Assembly: GCA_934700615.1 (NCBI GenBank)
Contig: CAKUXR010000024.1
Location: 1 to 46,866, forward strand
Source: an uncultured Bacteroidales bacterium
Lineage (GTDB): Bacteria; Bacteroidota; Bacteroidia; Bacteroidales; UBA932
Reading direction: 5' to 3'
Length of the DNA stretch: 46,866 nucleotides
Positions 1 through 6,946 of this stretch are shown piece by piece (position 1 is the stretch's first letter; the number at the start of each line of letters is the position of its first letter). A program made the translations under genes and the position numbers. A model generated the notes under the pieces. That model worked only from the letters and a program-made list of their open reading frames with translations. It was not told where the DNA came from and searched no databases.

Positions 1-308
1 TGTAACTTGTCGAACCTCAATTCTCTGGCATACTTGGAGAAATCGTAGTTCAGGCCGAGACGGATCCACGGGCGTATATTGAAGGACACGCCAGCCCCGA
101 TTTCCGGGGAGACGCTTGTCCATGGAGCTGCATTCACATTCGAAATGCCGATACCATGCGACATCGTGGCGCCGGCTTCTCCATACAGGCTCCAGGTGCA
201 GGTGCGATAGGTCCCGCTGCCGCGCTCCTGAGCCCCGATATCAATGAGGGGCACAAAGAGGAGCACTATTACTGTCAATGTTAATGTCAATGTTAATAAT
301 CTATTCAT
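1..308 (-). CDS. outer-membrane beta-barrel protein, partial (N-terminus only)
   Basis: Read on the minus strand from the ATG at 308, an open frame runs off the left edge without a stop (about 102 residues seen). It opens with a signal peptide (MNRLLTLTLTLTVIVLLF...) ending near IGAQ. The mature part alternates small and aromatic residues (WSLYGEAGATMSHG, PEIGAGVSFNIRPWIRLGLNYDF), the pattern of porin-like barrel strands of the OMP_b-brl type. The exact family cannot be named because the C-terminus is outside the window. The signal peptide is coded by a short DNA repeat (TTAACATTGACA-like units at about 270-300) that gives the LTLTLTL run. The gene lies 17 bp downstream of the next lipoprotein gene on the same strand, so co-transcription is likely. 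Confidence 0.6.
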   Translation of the reverse strand, partial: MNRLLTLTLTLTVIVLLFVPLIDIGAQERGSGTYRTCTWSLYGEAGATMSHGIGISNVNAAPWTSVSPEIGAGVSFNIRPWIRLGLNYDFSKYARELRFDKL

Positions 309-325
309 AATCAAGTATTTAGCGG

Positions 326-1399
326 TTACTCGTCTTTCACGAATATAAAGTCAACACCTTTAACTTTATCTCCGGGAAATTGGCCATTTGCCAGGCCTCT
401 GTAGCCCCAGACTCCGGTTCTTCCTTTCTCGGCTTCGAAACGATGCTCGTATGTGATTACGTTGGAATAATCATTAAACGTGTCACCGCTCGGTATTGAT
501 GACATCGGCTTGACTTTGATTCCGGCTGTCTTGTCTCCCTTATCTACGATGAAATAGGCATATCCGCTTTTATATACTTTTTTTATCAGGTAGCAGTTGT
601 ACTCGCCGACGGACCTGTAGTGTGGAGCGCCGCTGTTCCATTCGAGGTCAATCGCAAGGAACAAATCGCTTGCACCTCTTACGCAATTGAAAACTCCGCC
701 TTCCGTAATAGCCGGGCCATAGAAACTCGTTGTCTCACTTCCATTAAATGGATATTTGCCTGACTCTTGCCGGTACCAGAATTTATATCGTGCAGGCAAT
801 GATATCGGTATCAAATCCATAAGGGCCCTTACGACCTCATAATTTTCGAAATTCTTGTTCCAGAACAATGAGTGGACCAGCAGATAGTCATCGCCGACCT
901 CCAACAGTTCGTCTTTGGTGAATTTATACGACGACAAACTGTTCAATGCTGTAAGTATAAGGTCTTGTTTGGCATTGACATCCACTATTCCTTTCTTGAT
1001 TGCTCCATTGATGATGTTAAGCTTGGTTTTCATGTCCTCGTTTACTGTTTCGAGCGCCCCCTTGATGGCGTCGAGTTTTTCTTCAGTGCTTTCTTTGATT
1101 TTTCCAAGTTGGTCAAACAGTTTGCCGAACAAATCCTCATACTTGAGGACTCCGTTTTCGTAGGCTTTCTTCAGAATATCCACCTGTTGGGTAATGGTCA
1201 ATGTCTGATCTTCAAGAGCGTCATTGAGGATCTTCAATTTTTCGGCAATCGTCAATGTCTGGTCCTGGAGAGCCTTTATGACTTCTGAATAATCATTGGT
1301 AACGGTGGTGGTGAAATTGATGTTCGGTGCGTCATACTCGCACGAAACGGCAGATGCCAGCAAAGAACATACTGCAAGGGCAATAAAGAATCGTTTCAT
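326..1399 (-). CDS. lipoprotein with seven 18-residue helical repeats
   Basis: A 357-residue secreted lipoprotein. I chose the ATG at 1399 rather than an upstream in-frame start because it gives a standard lipoprotein signal (MKRFFIALAVCSLLASAVSC, lipidated Cys20). Residues 43-168 are seven consecutive 18-residue units, each opening with A/Q then L/Y/I and ending in a hydrophobic pair (ALQDQTLTIAEKLKILND, ALEDQTLTITQQVDILKK and so on), predicted helical. The remaining C-terminal half (about 169-357) is a mixed globular region with many Tyr, Trp and Gly and no family I recognise. It probably sits on the periplasmic or outer face of the outer membrane, with the repeat part as a stalk. Function unknown. 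The barrel gene lies just downstream. Confidence 0.7.
   Translation of the reverse strand: MKRFFIALAVCSLLASAVSCEYDAPNINFTTTVTNDYSEVIKALQDQTLTIAEKLKILNDALEDQTLTITQQVDILKKAYENGVLKYEDLFGKLFDQLGKIKESTEEKLDAIKGALETVNEDMKTKLNIINGAIKKGIVDVNAKQDLILTALNSLSSYKFTKDELLEVGDDYLLVHSLFWNKNFENYEVVRALMDLIPISLPARYKFWYRQESGKYPFNGSETTSFYGPAITEGGVFNCVRGASDLFLAIDLEWNSGAPHYRSVGEYNCYLIKKVYKSGYAYFIVDKGDKTAGIKVKPMSSIPSGDTFNDYSNVITYEHRFEAEKGRTGVWGYRGLANGQFPGDKVKGVDFIFVKDE
896..1273 (-). repeat. seven tandem 18-residue (54-bp) coding repeats
   Basis: In-frame repeats inside the lipoprotein gene. The first two units are nearly the same (share DQTLTI at the same offset); the later ones have diverged but keep the exact 18-residue phase, an A/Q-L/Y/I start, a hydrophobic at position 16 and mostly Lys at position 12. 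There are no insertions across all seven units. Confidence 0.7.
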
Positions 1400-1580
1400 A
1401 ATGTCAAGCTGTTTATTAGCAAGTGATTTAAACTGCATTTCACGGCAAAGACTGTAAAATGCTACGTACAAAGAAAGCAAAGAGGATTCATTTCTGACAG
1501 ATTTCTGAAAACAAAAAGTCCTTCAATTGTCAGAATCACACATTTTTGACGTTTAGGCTATTTCAGCAGCCTTCACATTA

Positions 1581-2675
1581 CTATGATTTTCTCCATTTTG
1601 TAGGAGTACAGCCGGTTTTTTCTTTGAACAGACGGATAAAATGACTTGGTGACAAAAAGCCGGACCTCTCAGAAATATCGGCCAGCGTCAACTTGGGATA
1701 TTGTACGAGCAGGCGTTTCGCATACTCTATGCGAAGCCCTGTAATCCAATCACGGAATGACACTCCGTATGTGGTATTTATGTACTCGGAGAGATAGGTA
1801 CGGTTGGTATGAAGCTGTTCCGACAAGTCTTTAATGGTAAGGCCTGTCCGGACGTAGCCGTCAGCATTGATCCAACCATTTATTTTCTCAGCGATTTCGG
1901 CATGGTAGGACGGCGTTTCTTGCGTCGGTTCGGGCTCGCTGCGGTCGTCCTCTTTATAAGTTTCCATTGCACCTTCCACCTGCTCGTAAAACAGCAGATA
2001 ATTCAGATAACAAAGGAAGAGATAGATGTAGAACGGGATTGACATCAGAATCCAGATATAGACATATCTGTCGGGCAGGAACGTCAGCAGTCCGCAGCCA
2101 ACACCGAATATTACAGCCCAATAAGTGACGACGGAAAGCCACTTGATATAGGCCCCTATATCGTCTGAATGAGTAGCATCGAACATGTGGATGACCATGT
2201 GATAGGTCCTGAGCAATCGCCATGTCAGCAACAAGCCGTAGGCGACCAGACATACTGCCAAGGCCAATATCGCCACTGTCTGAAAATTCCCTTCCGGCAA
2301 CAATTTCAGGACAATGCAGGAAATAGCGGAAAACAGTATCCACAAGGAGATATGTGTCAATAACCTGCGTCCGGTTATATAATTGCGGTCAAGCAATGTG
2401 GTAAAAGCTGAACTGAACAGCCAGTAGCACAGGAAATAAGTGGACAGGTTCATCAGGATTGCGGCATCAGCGTCATTGAAACGGACTTTCATAAAGAAAT
2501 GCACTGAATAGTTGGCCGCAAGCAACAACATTGCCACACCCATAATGCGTCTGGAGCGCAGATAATTCTCAAAAATCGCCTTTTCCGGAGTCCTGCCCAA
2601 CAAAAAATAGAAGCCGAAAAACAGCATCAACGGCAGCGCGGCACAGAGAGAATAACTATATAGAGATGAGTCCAT
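1581..2675 (-). CDS. membrane-anchored AraC-family transcriptional regulator
   Basis: A 364-residue protein with about seven hydrophobic segments (roughly residues 8-26, 44-63, 70-92, 105-124, 132-154, 180-199, 205-230), an acidic Pro/Glu-rich linker (240-256) and a C-terminal AraC DNA-binding domain (about 260-364). The second helix-turn-helix shows the usual signature: LADISERSGFLSPSHFIRLF followed by KEKTGCTPTKWR. This arrangement is common in Bacteroidota, where an inner-membrane sensor part is fused to a DNA-binding part. The ligand and targets are unknown. The neighbouring minus-strand lipoprotein gene (stop-to-start distance about 180 bp) is a candidate target. Confidence 0.85.
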   Translation of the reverse strand: MDSSLYSYSLCAALPLMLFFGFYFLLGRTPEKAIFENYLRSRRIMGVAMLLLAANYSVHFFMKVRFNDADAAILMNLSTYFLCYWLFSSAFTTLLDRNYITGRRLLTHISLWILFSAISCIVLKLLPEGNFQTVAILALAVCLVAYGLLLTWRLLRTYHMVIHMFDATHSDDIGAYIKWLSVVTYWAVIFGVGCGLLTFLPDRYVYIWILMSIPFYIYLFLCYLNYLLFYEQVEGAMETYKEDDRSEPEPTQETPSYHAEIAEKINGWINADGYVRTGLTIKDLSEQLHTNRTYLSEYINTTYGVSFRDWITGLRIEYAKRLLVQYPKLTLADISERSGFLSPSHFIRLFKEKTGCTPTKWRKS

Positions 2676-2789
2676 TGTTCATTCGTACTTACGCCCTCTA
2701 AGTTACAAAAAATCCACATTTTCTATCAAGTCTTGGATCTGCTCGCCGGGCGATACTCTTCCCAATGCGTCCCGTTCCGCAGGAAGTTC

Positions 2790-3464
2790 TTACTTAACCC
2801 TTGCTACAATATCCTTCTTTTCCGCATCAATATTCTTATCGTTCATATATTCAGGGCTATACTTACCTCTAGGAATATCCCTGAAAATATAGTAATTTGC
2901 CTTTCTTGCGGCAATAATATGATCTGTTGTAGCCGTACTTATTGCAGAGGCAGCCAAGTCCACCAACGTACCTATCAAACCATAAGATCCAGAATTAACA
3001 GACAAGTCTAGGAACAGATCGCAACTTCTGTCAAAAAGAACTTCATTTGTATATGCAGACTTGATTACATATCTGACTTTAGTTTCTATACCCAACCCCT
3101 TCTTTGCCCACGTATCGATTATAGAAAACACCACAGCATCAGCGCCGAAGTAATTTTGGAACGGAGCAAGAGACGCTTCAAAGAACATCTCAGAATCATA
3201 TGCGCTCTCTGTTTTGAGCACTTCCATAGACAACAAAGGAGATATTACATAATATCCTGCCTCAATCAATGGCCGGCTGATTGAGGTATAGAGCAAATCT
3301 TTAGCTTCCACATTTGAGGAGTTGTTGATTGGAGGCATCACAAGCAGTGTGAGAGGCTTTTCTTCATACATCTTTGCATATTGAGACTCTCTGGTAACCA
3401 TTTTCGCTGCGCCACAAGAAGTTATTATGCAGCAAAAAAGCAAGAAGTATATAATCTTTTTCAT
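2790..3464 (-). CDS. DUF799 / GNA1162-family lipoprotein
   Basis: A 224-residue lipoprotein (MKKIIYFLLFCCIITSCG, Cys17). The mature part matches the DUF799/GNA1162 pattern: LVMPPINNSSNVEAKD near the start, PLIEAGYYVISP, then FGADAVVFSIIDTW. In other bacteria this family travels with CsgG and DUF4810 proteins, as here, and is thought to act at the outer membrane. It is last in a four-gene minus-strand operon, 8 bp after the DUF4810 gene. Its exact role is not established; an envelope or secretion-associated complex is the family-level inference. Confidence 0.8.
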   Translation of the reverse strand: MKKIIYFLLFCCIITSCGAAKMVTRESQYAKMYEEKPLTLLVMPPINNSSNVEAKDLLYTSISRPLIEAGYYVISPLLSMEVLKTESAYDSEMFFEASLAPFQNYFGADAVVFSIIDTWAKKGLGIETKVRYVIKSAYTNEVLFDRSCDLFLDLSVNSGSYGLIGTLVDLAASAISTATTDHIIAARKANYYIFRDIPRGKYSPEYMNDKNIDAEKKDIVARVK

Positions 3465-3472
3465 AAGACAAC

Positions 3473-3910
3473 TTATTTACAGAATCTATCAATGAGAGGG
3501 GCAATGAATTTTGCCGATTCAGGATACAACTCAATCTCCATTTTAAGAAGTTCTTTGCCCTTTGCAGAAAAAAAAGAAGGATAGTCAGATGAATACAATA
3601 ACCTCTTCTGCATCGCAGTCGCATGCTCCGCAAAGATTACGGCATTCTCGGGAATAAGGAGCAAGTATCCATATTCCGCACAGATACCCGGTGGCGGCAG
3701 CTGTCGTGTCCCACCAGTATTACTTATGATGTCTTCGTACATACAGATTAACTTGCAAAGGCTCTCAGGACTCTGCTTATCATAGTTTTTGTACGTGAGA
3801 TTTTCATAGGCTGTTGCTCCATTCTGACTACCGCCCCAATAGTACAATGATGTAACTCCGCATGAGGTAAAACAGAATAAAAGGGCAACGAATGTCATGA
3901 GTCTTTTCAT
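3473..3910 (-). CDS. DUF4810-family lipoprotein
   Basis: A 145-residue lipoprotein (MKRLMTFVALLFCFTSCG, Cys17). Directly after the lipid anchor comes LYYWGGSQNGATAYENL, the tell-tale start of DUF4810 proteins, followed by a helical region with PPPGICAEYGYLLL. The ATG overlaps the stop of the gene before it by 4 bp (ATGA), so translation is probably coupled. DUF4810, DUF799 and CsgG genes form a conserved envelope cassette; the biochemical role is unknown. Confidence 0.8.
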   Translation of the reverse strand: MKRLMTFVALLFCFTSCGVTSLYYWGGSQNGATAYENLTYKNYDKQSPESLCKLICMYEDIISNTGGTRQLPPPGICAEYGYLLLIPENAVIFAEHATAMQKRLLYSSDYPSFFSAKGKELLKMEIELYPESAKFIAPLIDRFCK

Positions 3911-4245
3911 AATTCAAGAATCTTATGTTCACCTGTGGAAAGGAACAGTTTTTTCACAAACACCTCATAACCATCAATCATTACTTTAACATCATGTTGC
4001 CCCGGAACAGTTCTAATGGTATTCAAAACGGTCTGCTTAATATTCCTCCCACTCTTGTAGGCCTTTTGCTTTATAGTCTTGACAACAAAGGACTGTCCGT
4101 CAACTACGACGGTTATATCTTGCATAATATCATCTGTAAACGAAATATACGCTGCATCTTCTACACCTGACTGTATTGAATAGGTTCCAACTCCACAGCC
4201 TGTCAACAATATTGCAAATACTGCTATAACAATTAACTTCTTCAT
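3907..4245 (-). CDS. small lipoprotein inside the CsgG cassette
   Basis: A 112-residue lipoprotein (MKKLIVIAVFAILLTGCG, Cys17). The mature part looks like a compact beta domain: VVDGQSFVVKTIKQKAYKSG, then VPGQHDVKVMIDGYEVFVKK and a C-terminal GEHKILEL. This resembles PEGA-like domains, in which a bound value is followed by a positive-charged hairpin, but I cannot assign a family with confidence. It starts 2 bp after the csgG-like stop and overlaps the DUF4810 start by 4 bp, so it belongs to the operon. The usual CsgG/DUF4810/DUF799 trio does not require such a fourth gene. Confidence 0.7.
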   Translation of the reverse strand: MKKLIVIAVFAILLTGCGVGTYSIQSGVEDAAYISFTDDIMQDITVVVDGQSFVVKTIKQKAYKSGRNIKQTVLNTIRTVPGQHDVKVMIDGYEVFVKKLFLSTGEHKILEL

Positions 4246-4247
4246 GG

Positions 4248-5132
4248 CTATTTATCCATTATGTAATAGTTCATCAAATTATCAGTATCCAAGGTTTCTC
4301 CCTCATAACGACAAACCGACAGTTCTGTTTCTGGAGTATCCCCAAAAGAGGTCTGAACAACAACTTCTCCAATCTTAGTCCCTGGCAGTTCAACATCAAT
4401 TCCAGTCTGAGGATTTTTCACGACCTTGCCCTTCCTATATACAAAAAACCTGTCACCTGCCGCAAGTCCTTGTAAGGTACCGCCTGATATAACATATGAG
4501 TCATCCTGCACAGAAATAATATATGATTTCCATGGTTTATCCATACACTTGTTTATGATATTTTCAACAAGTTGAGACAATGCTGCTGAAATAGCTTTAT
4601 CGCTAAGTGTCGCATCATAGCCGGCAGAACCTCCAATGCCCATCACTTGCTTACTCGAAGTTTCCGCATAGCCTTTAGCCTCATCAGAATAAATAATAAG
4701 CCCCGTTGTTGCCTCCACTAATCGAACACTCACTCCCGCTTCTACAGTCTGAGTCTTAGTCGAAGAAAAAACTTTTTGTTCTCCTTCTGTCTTTCTGCCG
4801 AACTCTGTGATTGATCCGAGAATGATGTAATCTGCACCGATCTTGTTCATGTTAGCCCCTGCCTCATTCATGAGGATATCAAGGTCCTCTCTTTCCAATA
4901 GGATAAATTTACCACTTGATGCAAGTTTAGATGACAGGATGTCAAGAGCTTGTTTTCTCATAGGATCATTTTCTTTATCATAAAATAATCCCTTCGCATA
5001 CTGAGTCTCATTTGAAAAACGTCCTATAGCCACTTTTCTCTTGATAGTTCTTTCACCCTGTGCTGCCATAGGCAGTACTACAGCCAGCATTAACAGCAGC
5101 GGCAATAGATTCTTAACCAGTTTCATATTCAA
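4248..5132 (-). CDS. CsgG-family outer-membrane protein
   Basis: A 294-residue protein. CsgG family features: VAIGRFSNETQYAKGL after the signal peptide, DPMRKQALDILSSKL, SGKFILLEREDLDILMNE, then IGADYIILGSITEFG and a region with AGVSVRLVEATTGLIIYSDEA. In curli systems CsgG forms a nonameric secretion pore; here, without csgA/B/E/F, it is more likely part of the CsgG-DUF4810-DUF799 envelope complex. The signal peptide (..LPLLLMLAVVLPMAAQG) ends in a type I cleavage site and has no lipobox Cys, whereas classical CsgG is a lipoprotein; the three small partners carry the lipid anchors instead. Residues about 205-280 form an extra C-terminal beta domain (QGLAAGDRFFVYRKGKVV). First gene of the operon; a candidate promoter lies at 5185-5192. 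Either Met1 or Met3 (5126) could be the start. Confidence 0.85.
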   Translation of the reverse strand: MNMKLVKNLLPLLLMLAVVLPMAAQGERTIKRKVAIGRFSNETQYAKGLFYDKENDPMRKQALDILSSKLASSGKFILLEREDLDILMNEAGANMNKIGADYIILGSITEFGRKTEGEQKVFSSTKTQTVEAGVSVRLVEATTGLIIYSDEAKGYAETSSKQVMGIGGSAGYDATLSDKAISAALSQLVENIINKCMDKPWKSYIISVQDDSYVISGGTLQGLAAGDRFFVYRKGKVVKNPQTGIDVELPGTKIGEVVVQTSFGDTPETELSVCRYEGETLDTDNLMNYYIMDK

Positions 5133-5184
5133 TGTATTAAGTTATTAATTGACAGCTAGTCCTGTCCAGCAAATCAGTTTAATA

Positions 5185-5192
5185 CAAAAGTA
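5185..5192 (-). promoter_or_regulatory. candidate -7 element of the csgG operon
   Basis: On the minus strand the sequence reads TACTTTTG, a match to the Bacteroidota -7 consensus TAnnTTTG, 53 bp before the csgG ATG. The -33 box is weak: the nearest TTG lies 23 bp upstream instead of about 19. Confidence 0.45.
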
Positions 5193-5276
5193 ACAAATTC
5201 CTAACAGAAGATGAACAATTAATTCATTTCCAAAAAAATATAATCATCTCTGCTTTCGCACATATTTGGGCTGTAA

Positions 5277-5408
5277 TCACGCATTCTTAATCATCGAAAT
5301 GACAAACTTTGCAAAAGGCCGGATGTCGCCTTTCGTACTTGCGGTCTCAAGAGCAGCTCTGACTATGGGTCAGGGAGAAAACCCTATGTTTAGGATAACT
5401 AAAAAGCC
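5277..5408 (-). pseudogene. C-terminal remnant of a Fic-family protein
   Basis: The minus strand encodes, in one frame, GFLVILNIGFSP, a TGA stop at 5370-5372, then PIVRAALETASTKGDIRPFA and a short tail ending at TGA 5277. This matches the usual end of Fic/DOC proteins, where a NLLLxxxGYPP turn is followed by a helix and GDxxPFxxF. There is no start codon or catalytic HPFxxGNGR motif nearby. It is therefore a decayed fragment, not a gene. Family call is from motif memory; a profile search would settle it. Confidence 0.5.
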
Positions 5409-5509
5409 CCGTCTGAAACTGGTGTAAAAAAACCGCGTTATTTGTCACCGTTTTTCTATGGCTTTGAATTTTCATGATTAATGTCAGTTCGATAGCAAAA
5501 CCCAGTACG

Positions 5510-5652
5510 TTTGTCCGGAAAATGGTGGGTATTTACGGACAAGTTGCTAAAATCCTAACAGTTTGTCCGCGAAGAAACGTTTTAATCCGGACAAAATGGA
5601 CTGACACTCACTTTTGTCCGGAAAAAGGCCGGTTTTACGGACACTTTGCTAA
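5510..5652. repeat. three tandem palindromes (TTTGTCCG...CGGACAAA), ~51-bp spacing
   Basis: Three imperfect copies of an inverted repeat follow each other: 5510-5542 (TTTGTCCG / CGGACAA), 5562-5595 (TTTGTCCG / CGGACAAA, arms perfect) and 5615-5643 (TGTCCG / CGGACA). Left arms begin at 5510, 5562 and 5613, a period of 51-52 bp. Copies 1 and 3 also share a tail (TTGCTAA). They could form hairpins in RNA or be an array of binding sites. They lie in an intergenic stretch about 350-480 bp upstream of ferritin. The 103-codon frame across them has no family resemblance. Confidence 0.65.
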
Positions 5653-5697
5653 TTTTTCCCCAGGTGTTGTCATATCAGTATCTGCTTGCGCATTAAA

Positions 5698-5755
5698 TTT
5701 AGTATTTAACGACGTGCCTATTTTAGTATTTGGTGACGTGCGATTATTAGTGTTT
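5698..5755. repeat. three 24-bp direct repeats (TTTAGTATTT..GACGTGC)
   Basis: The unit TTTAGTATTTnnnGACGTGC occurs at 5698 and 5722, and a diverged third copy (ATTAGTGTTT) at 5746, all 24 bp apart. In one frame the repeats read LVFxDV, but the frame has no other gene-like property. From 5133 to 5993 nothing else gene-like is supported apart from the Fic remnant and the palindromes upstream. Confidence 0.55.
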
Positions 5756-5993
5756 ACCGCAAAAATAGCAAAATATTGTCATTAGGACAACAGTAATCGA
5801 AATGTCAATGACTTTGACTTTTGGTTTGCCCAAGACCAATGCCGTCAGAAGTAACAATATGGCAGCAGAAAGTGGACAAATTGTCAGCCATGACCAATGG
5901 CGAAAAGGATGGAAGGAATGGCATGCAAGTTGCACGACCACAAGTAACAACGTCTTAATAAGGCGGTTGAGAACTGAGTGTTTTTAAATTTTA

Positions 5994-6479
5994 ATGATTA
6001 TGATTACCGAAAAATTACAGAATGCGGTAAACGATCAGATTACTGCTGAGTTATGGTCTTCAAATCTGTATCTCCAGATGGCTTTCTACTTCGAGAAAGA
6101 AGGTTGGAATGGTTTTGCACATTGGATGCACAAACAATCTGACGAAGAAAGGGAGCATGCCATAAGGCTTGCCAACTATCTTGCAAAGCGTGGCGGTGAA
6201 GCTAGCGTAAACATGATCGATGTCGTTCCTTCCGGTTGGGGCAGCGTCAAAGAAGTTTTTGCCAGTGTTGCAGATCATGAGCATCACGTTTCAAAACTCA
6301 TAGATGACCTTGTAGATGTGGCTGCCGCCGAGAACGACAAAGCAACTCAGGATTTTCTTTGGGGATTCGTCCGTGAGCAGGTCGAGGAAGAGGCTTCTGT
6401 CGATGCCATTGTAAACAAAATCGAAAGATGCGGCGAAAGCGGTCTTATCTTCCTGGATTCCGAACTCGCGAAAAGGTAA
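5994..6479 (+). CDS. ftnA: bacterial ferritin
   Basis: A 161-residue non-haem ferritin that oxidises Fe(II) and stores it as a mineral inside a 24-subunit cytosolic shell. The ferroxidase ligands are all present: Glu19, Glu52, His55 (QSDEEREHA), Glu96, Gln129 and Glu132. If translation begins at the second Met (6000) these become 17, 50, 53, 94, 127 and 130, exactly the E. coli FtnA numbering, so 6000 is a good alternative start. Single-gene unit: no gene close upstream, and a strong terminator follows 26 bp after the stop. No promoter match was found. Confidence 0.95.
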   Translation: MIMITEKLQNAVNDQITAELWSSNLYLQMAFYFEKEGWNGFAHWMHKQSDEEREHAIRLANYLAKRGGEASVNMIDVVPSGWGSVKEVFASVADHEHHVSKLIDDLVDVAAAENDKATQDFLWGFVREQVEEEASVDAIVNKIERCGESGLIFLDSELAKR

Positions 6480-6505
6480 ACATTGATATGTAACCCAAAA
6501 TATTA

Positions 6506-6540
6506 GAGGCTGACCCAAAAGGGTTGGTCTCATATTTTTT
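6506..6540 (+). terminator. rho-independent terminator after ferritin
   Basis: GAGGCTGACCC-AAAA-GGGTTGGTCTC forms an 11-bp stem (three wobble pairs) with a tetraloop, followed by ATATTTTTTTT. It begins 26 bp after the ftnA stop. The same sequence is the left end of the element described next, so the element seems to bring its own terminator. Confidence 0.7.
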
Positions 6541-6766
6541 TTGACGTGGCTATGGCGGGAGGATGATAGGGGTTGAGTATGCGTGTCTACCAGCTGATAC
6601 GGGTATCGGGAGGGTGCCCGACAGCGACAAGTGGTCATCGAACAGCACGCAGGAAACGTTGGAATGATCTGGAGCGAATAATGCGAATGGTGTCCTCTGC
6701 AATACCTATCATCACATTCAGATACTATCCTTATAAACAAAGAAGCTGACCTTTTGGGTCAGGCTC
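6506..6766. mobile_element. 261-bp MITE-like element with 17-bp inverted ends
   Basis: The left end GAGGCTGACCCAAAAGG (6506-6522) and the reverse complement of the right end GAGCCTGACCCAAAAGG (6750-6766) agree at 16 of 17 positions. Each end can also fold on itself. The interior (about 225 bp) has no convincing reading frame. The right boundary coincides with the point where GH97 homology stops (last codon of the GH97 fragment at 6767), as expected for an insertion or deletion at an element end. No target-site duplication is obvious (TTA before, GTA after). It could be a MITE or a shrunken insertion sequence; two unrelated terminators in opposite directions is the alternative. Confidence 0.5.
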
Positions 6767-6919
6767 GTAAGAAACCGAATATTTAACATTGTCACCGACA
6801 GCCACAACGGCATTTATGCGACCGTCCGGCGATGTCACCGAATATTCTTTGCCCCTAACTAAAGACGAGAACGCGATAAAGAGCGTTGAAGCGCAGAAGA
6901 GGAGTTTCCTAAATGTCAT
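6767..6919 (-). pseudogene. GH97 glycosidase, N-terminal fragment
   Basis: The minus frame starts with a signal peptide (MTFRKLLFCASTLFIAFSSL) and continues YSVTSPDGRINAVVAVGDN then VKYSVSY. SPDG...V.VGD...YSV is the opening of the N-terminal beta-sandwich of GH97 alpha-glucosidases/alpha-galactosidases (SusB family, normally about 650-700 residues). After 51 codons the sequence runs into the inverted end of the 261-bp element and stops 12 codons later. All catalytic residues are missing. It sat 27 bp downstream of the GH27 gene, so the two once formed an operon. Confidence 0.6.
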
Positions 6920-6946
6920 GTTCTGTAAATCAATTTCTTTAAATTA

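Noticed and set aside
5510..5755. CRISPR array
   Set aside because: The repeats are palindromic or 24 bp apart without unique spacers of regular length, and no cas gene is present.
5474..5785. 103-codon plus frame across the intergenic repeats
   Set aside because: Its residues only reflect the palindromes and the 24-bp repeats (LVFxDV three times), with no domain, signal or operon context.
5747..5950. 67-codon minus frame with two hydrophobic stretches
   Set aside because: Looks membrane-like, but no homologous family, neighbour or promoter supports it; AT-rich DNA often gives such frames. Could be a decayed fragment.
6291..6740. 149-codon minus frame through ferritin and the 261-bp element
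   Set aside because: Antisense to ftnA and to a non-coding element; composition (many His, Arg, Cys) is unlike a protein.
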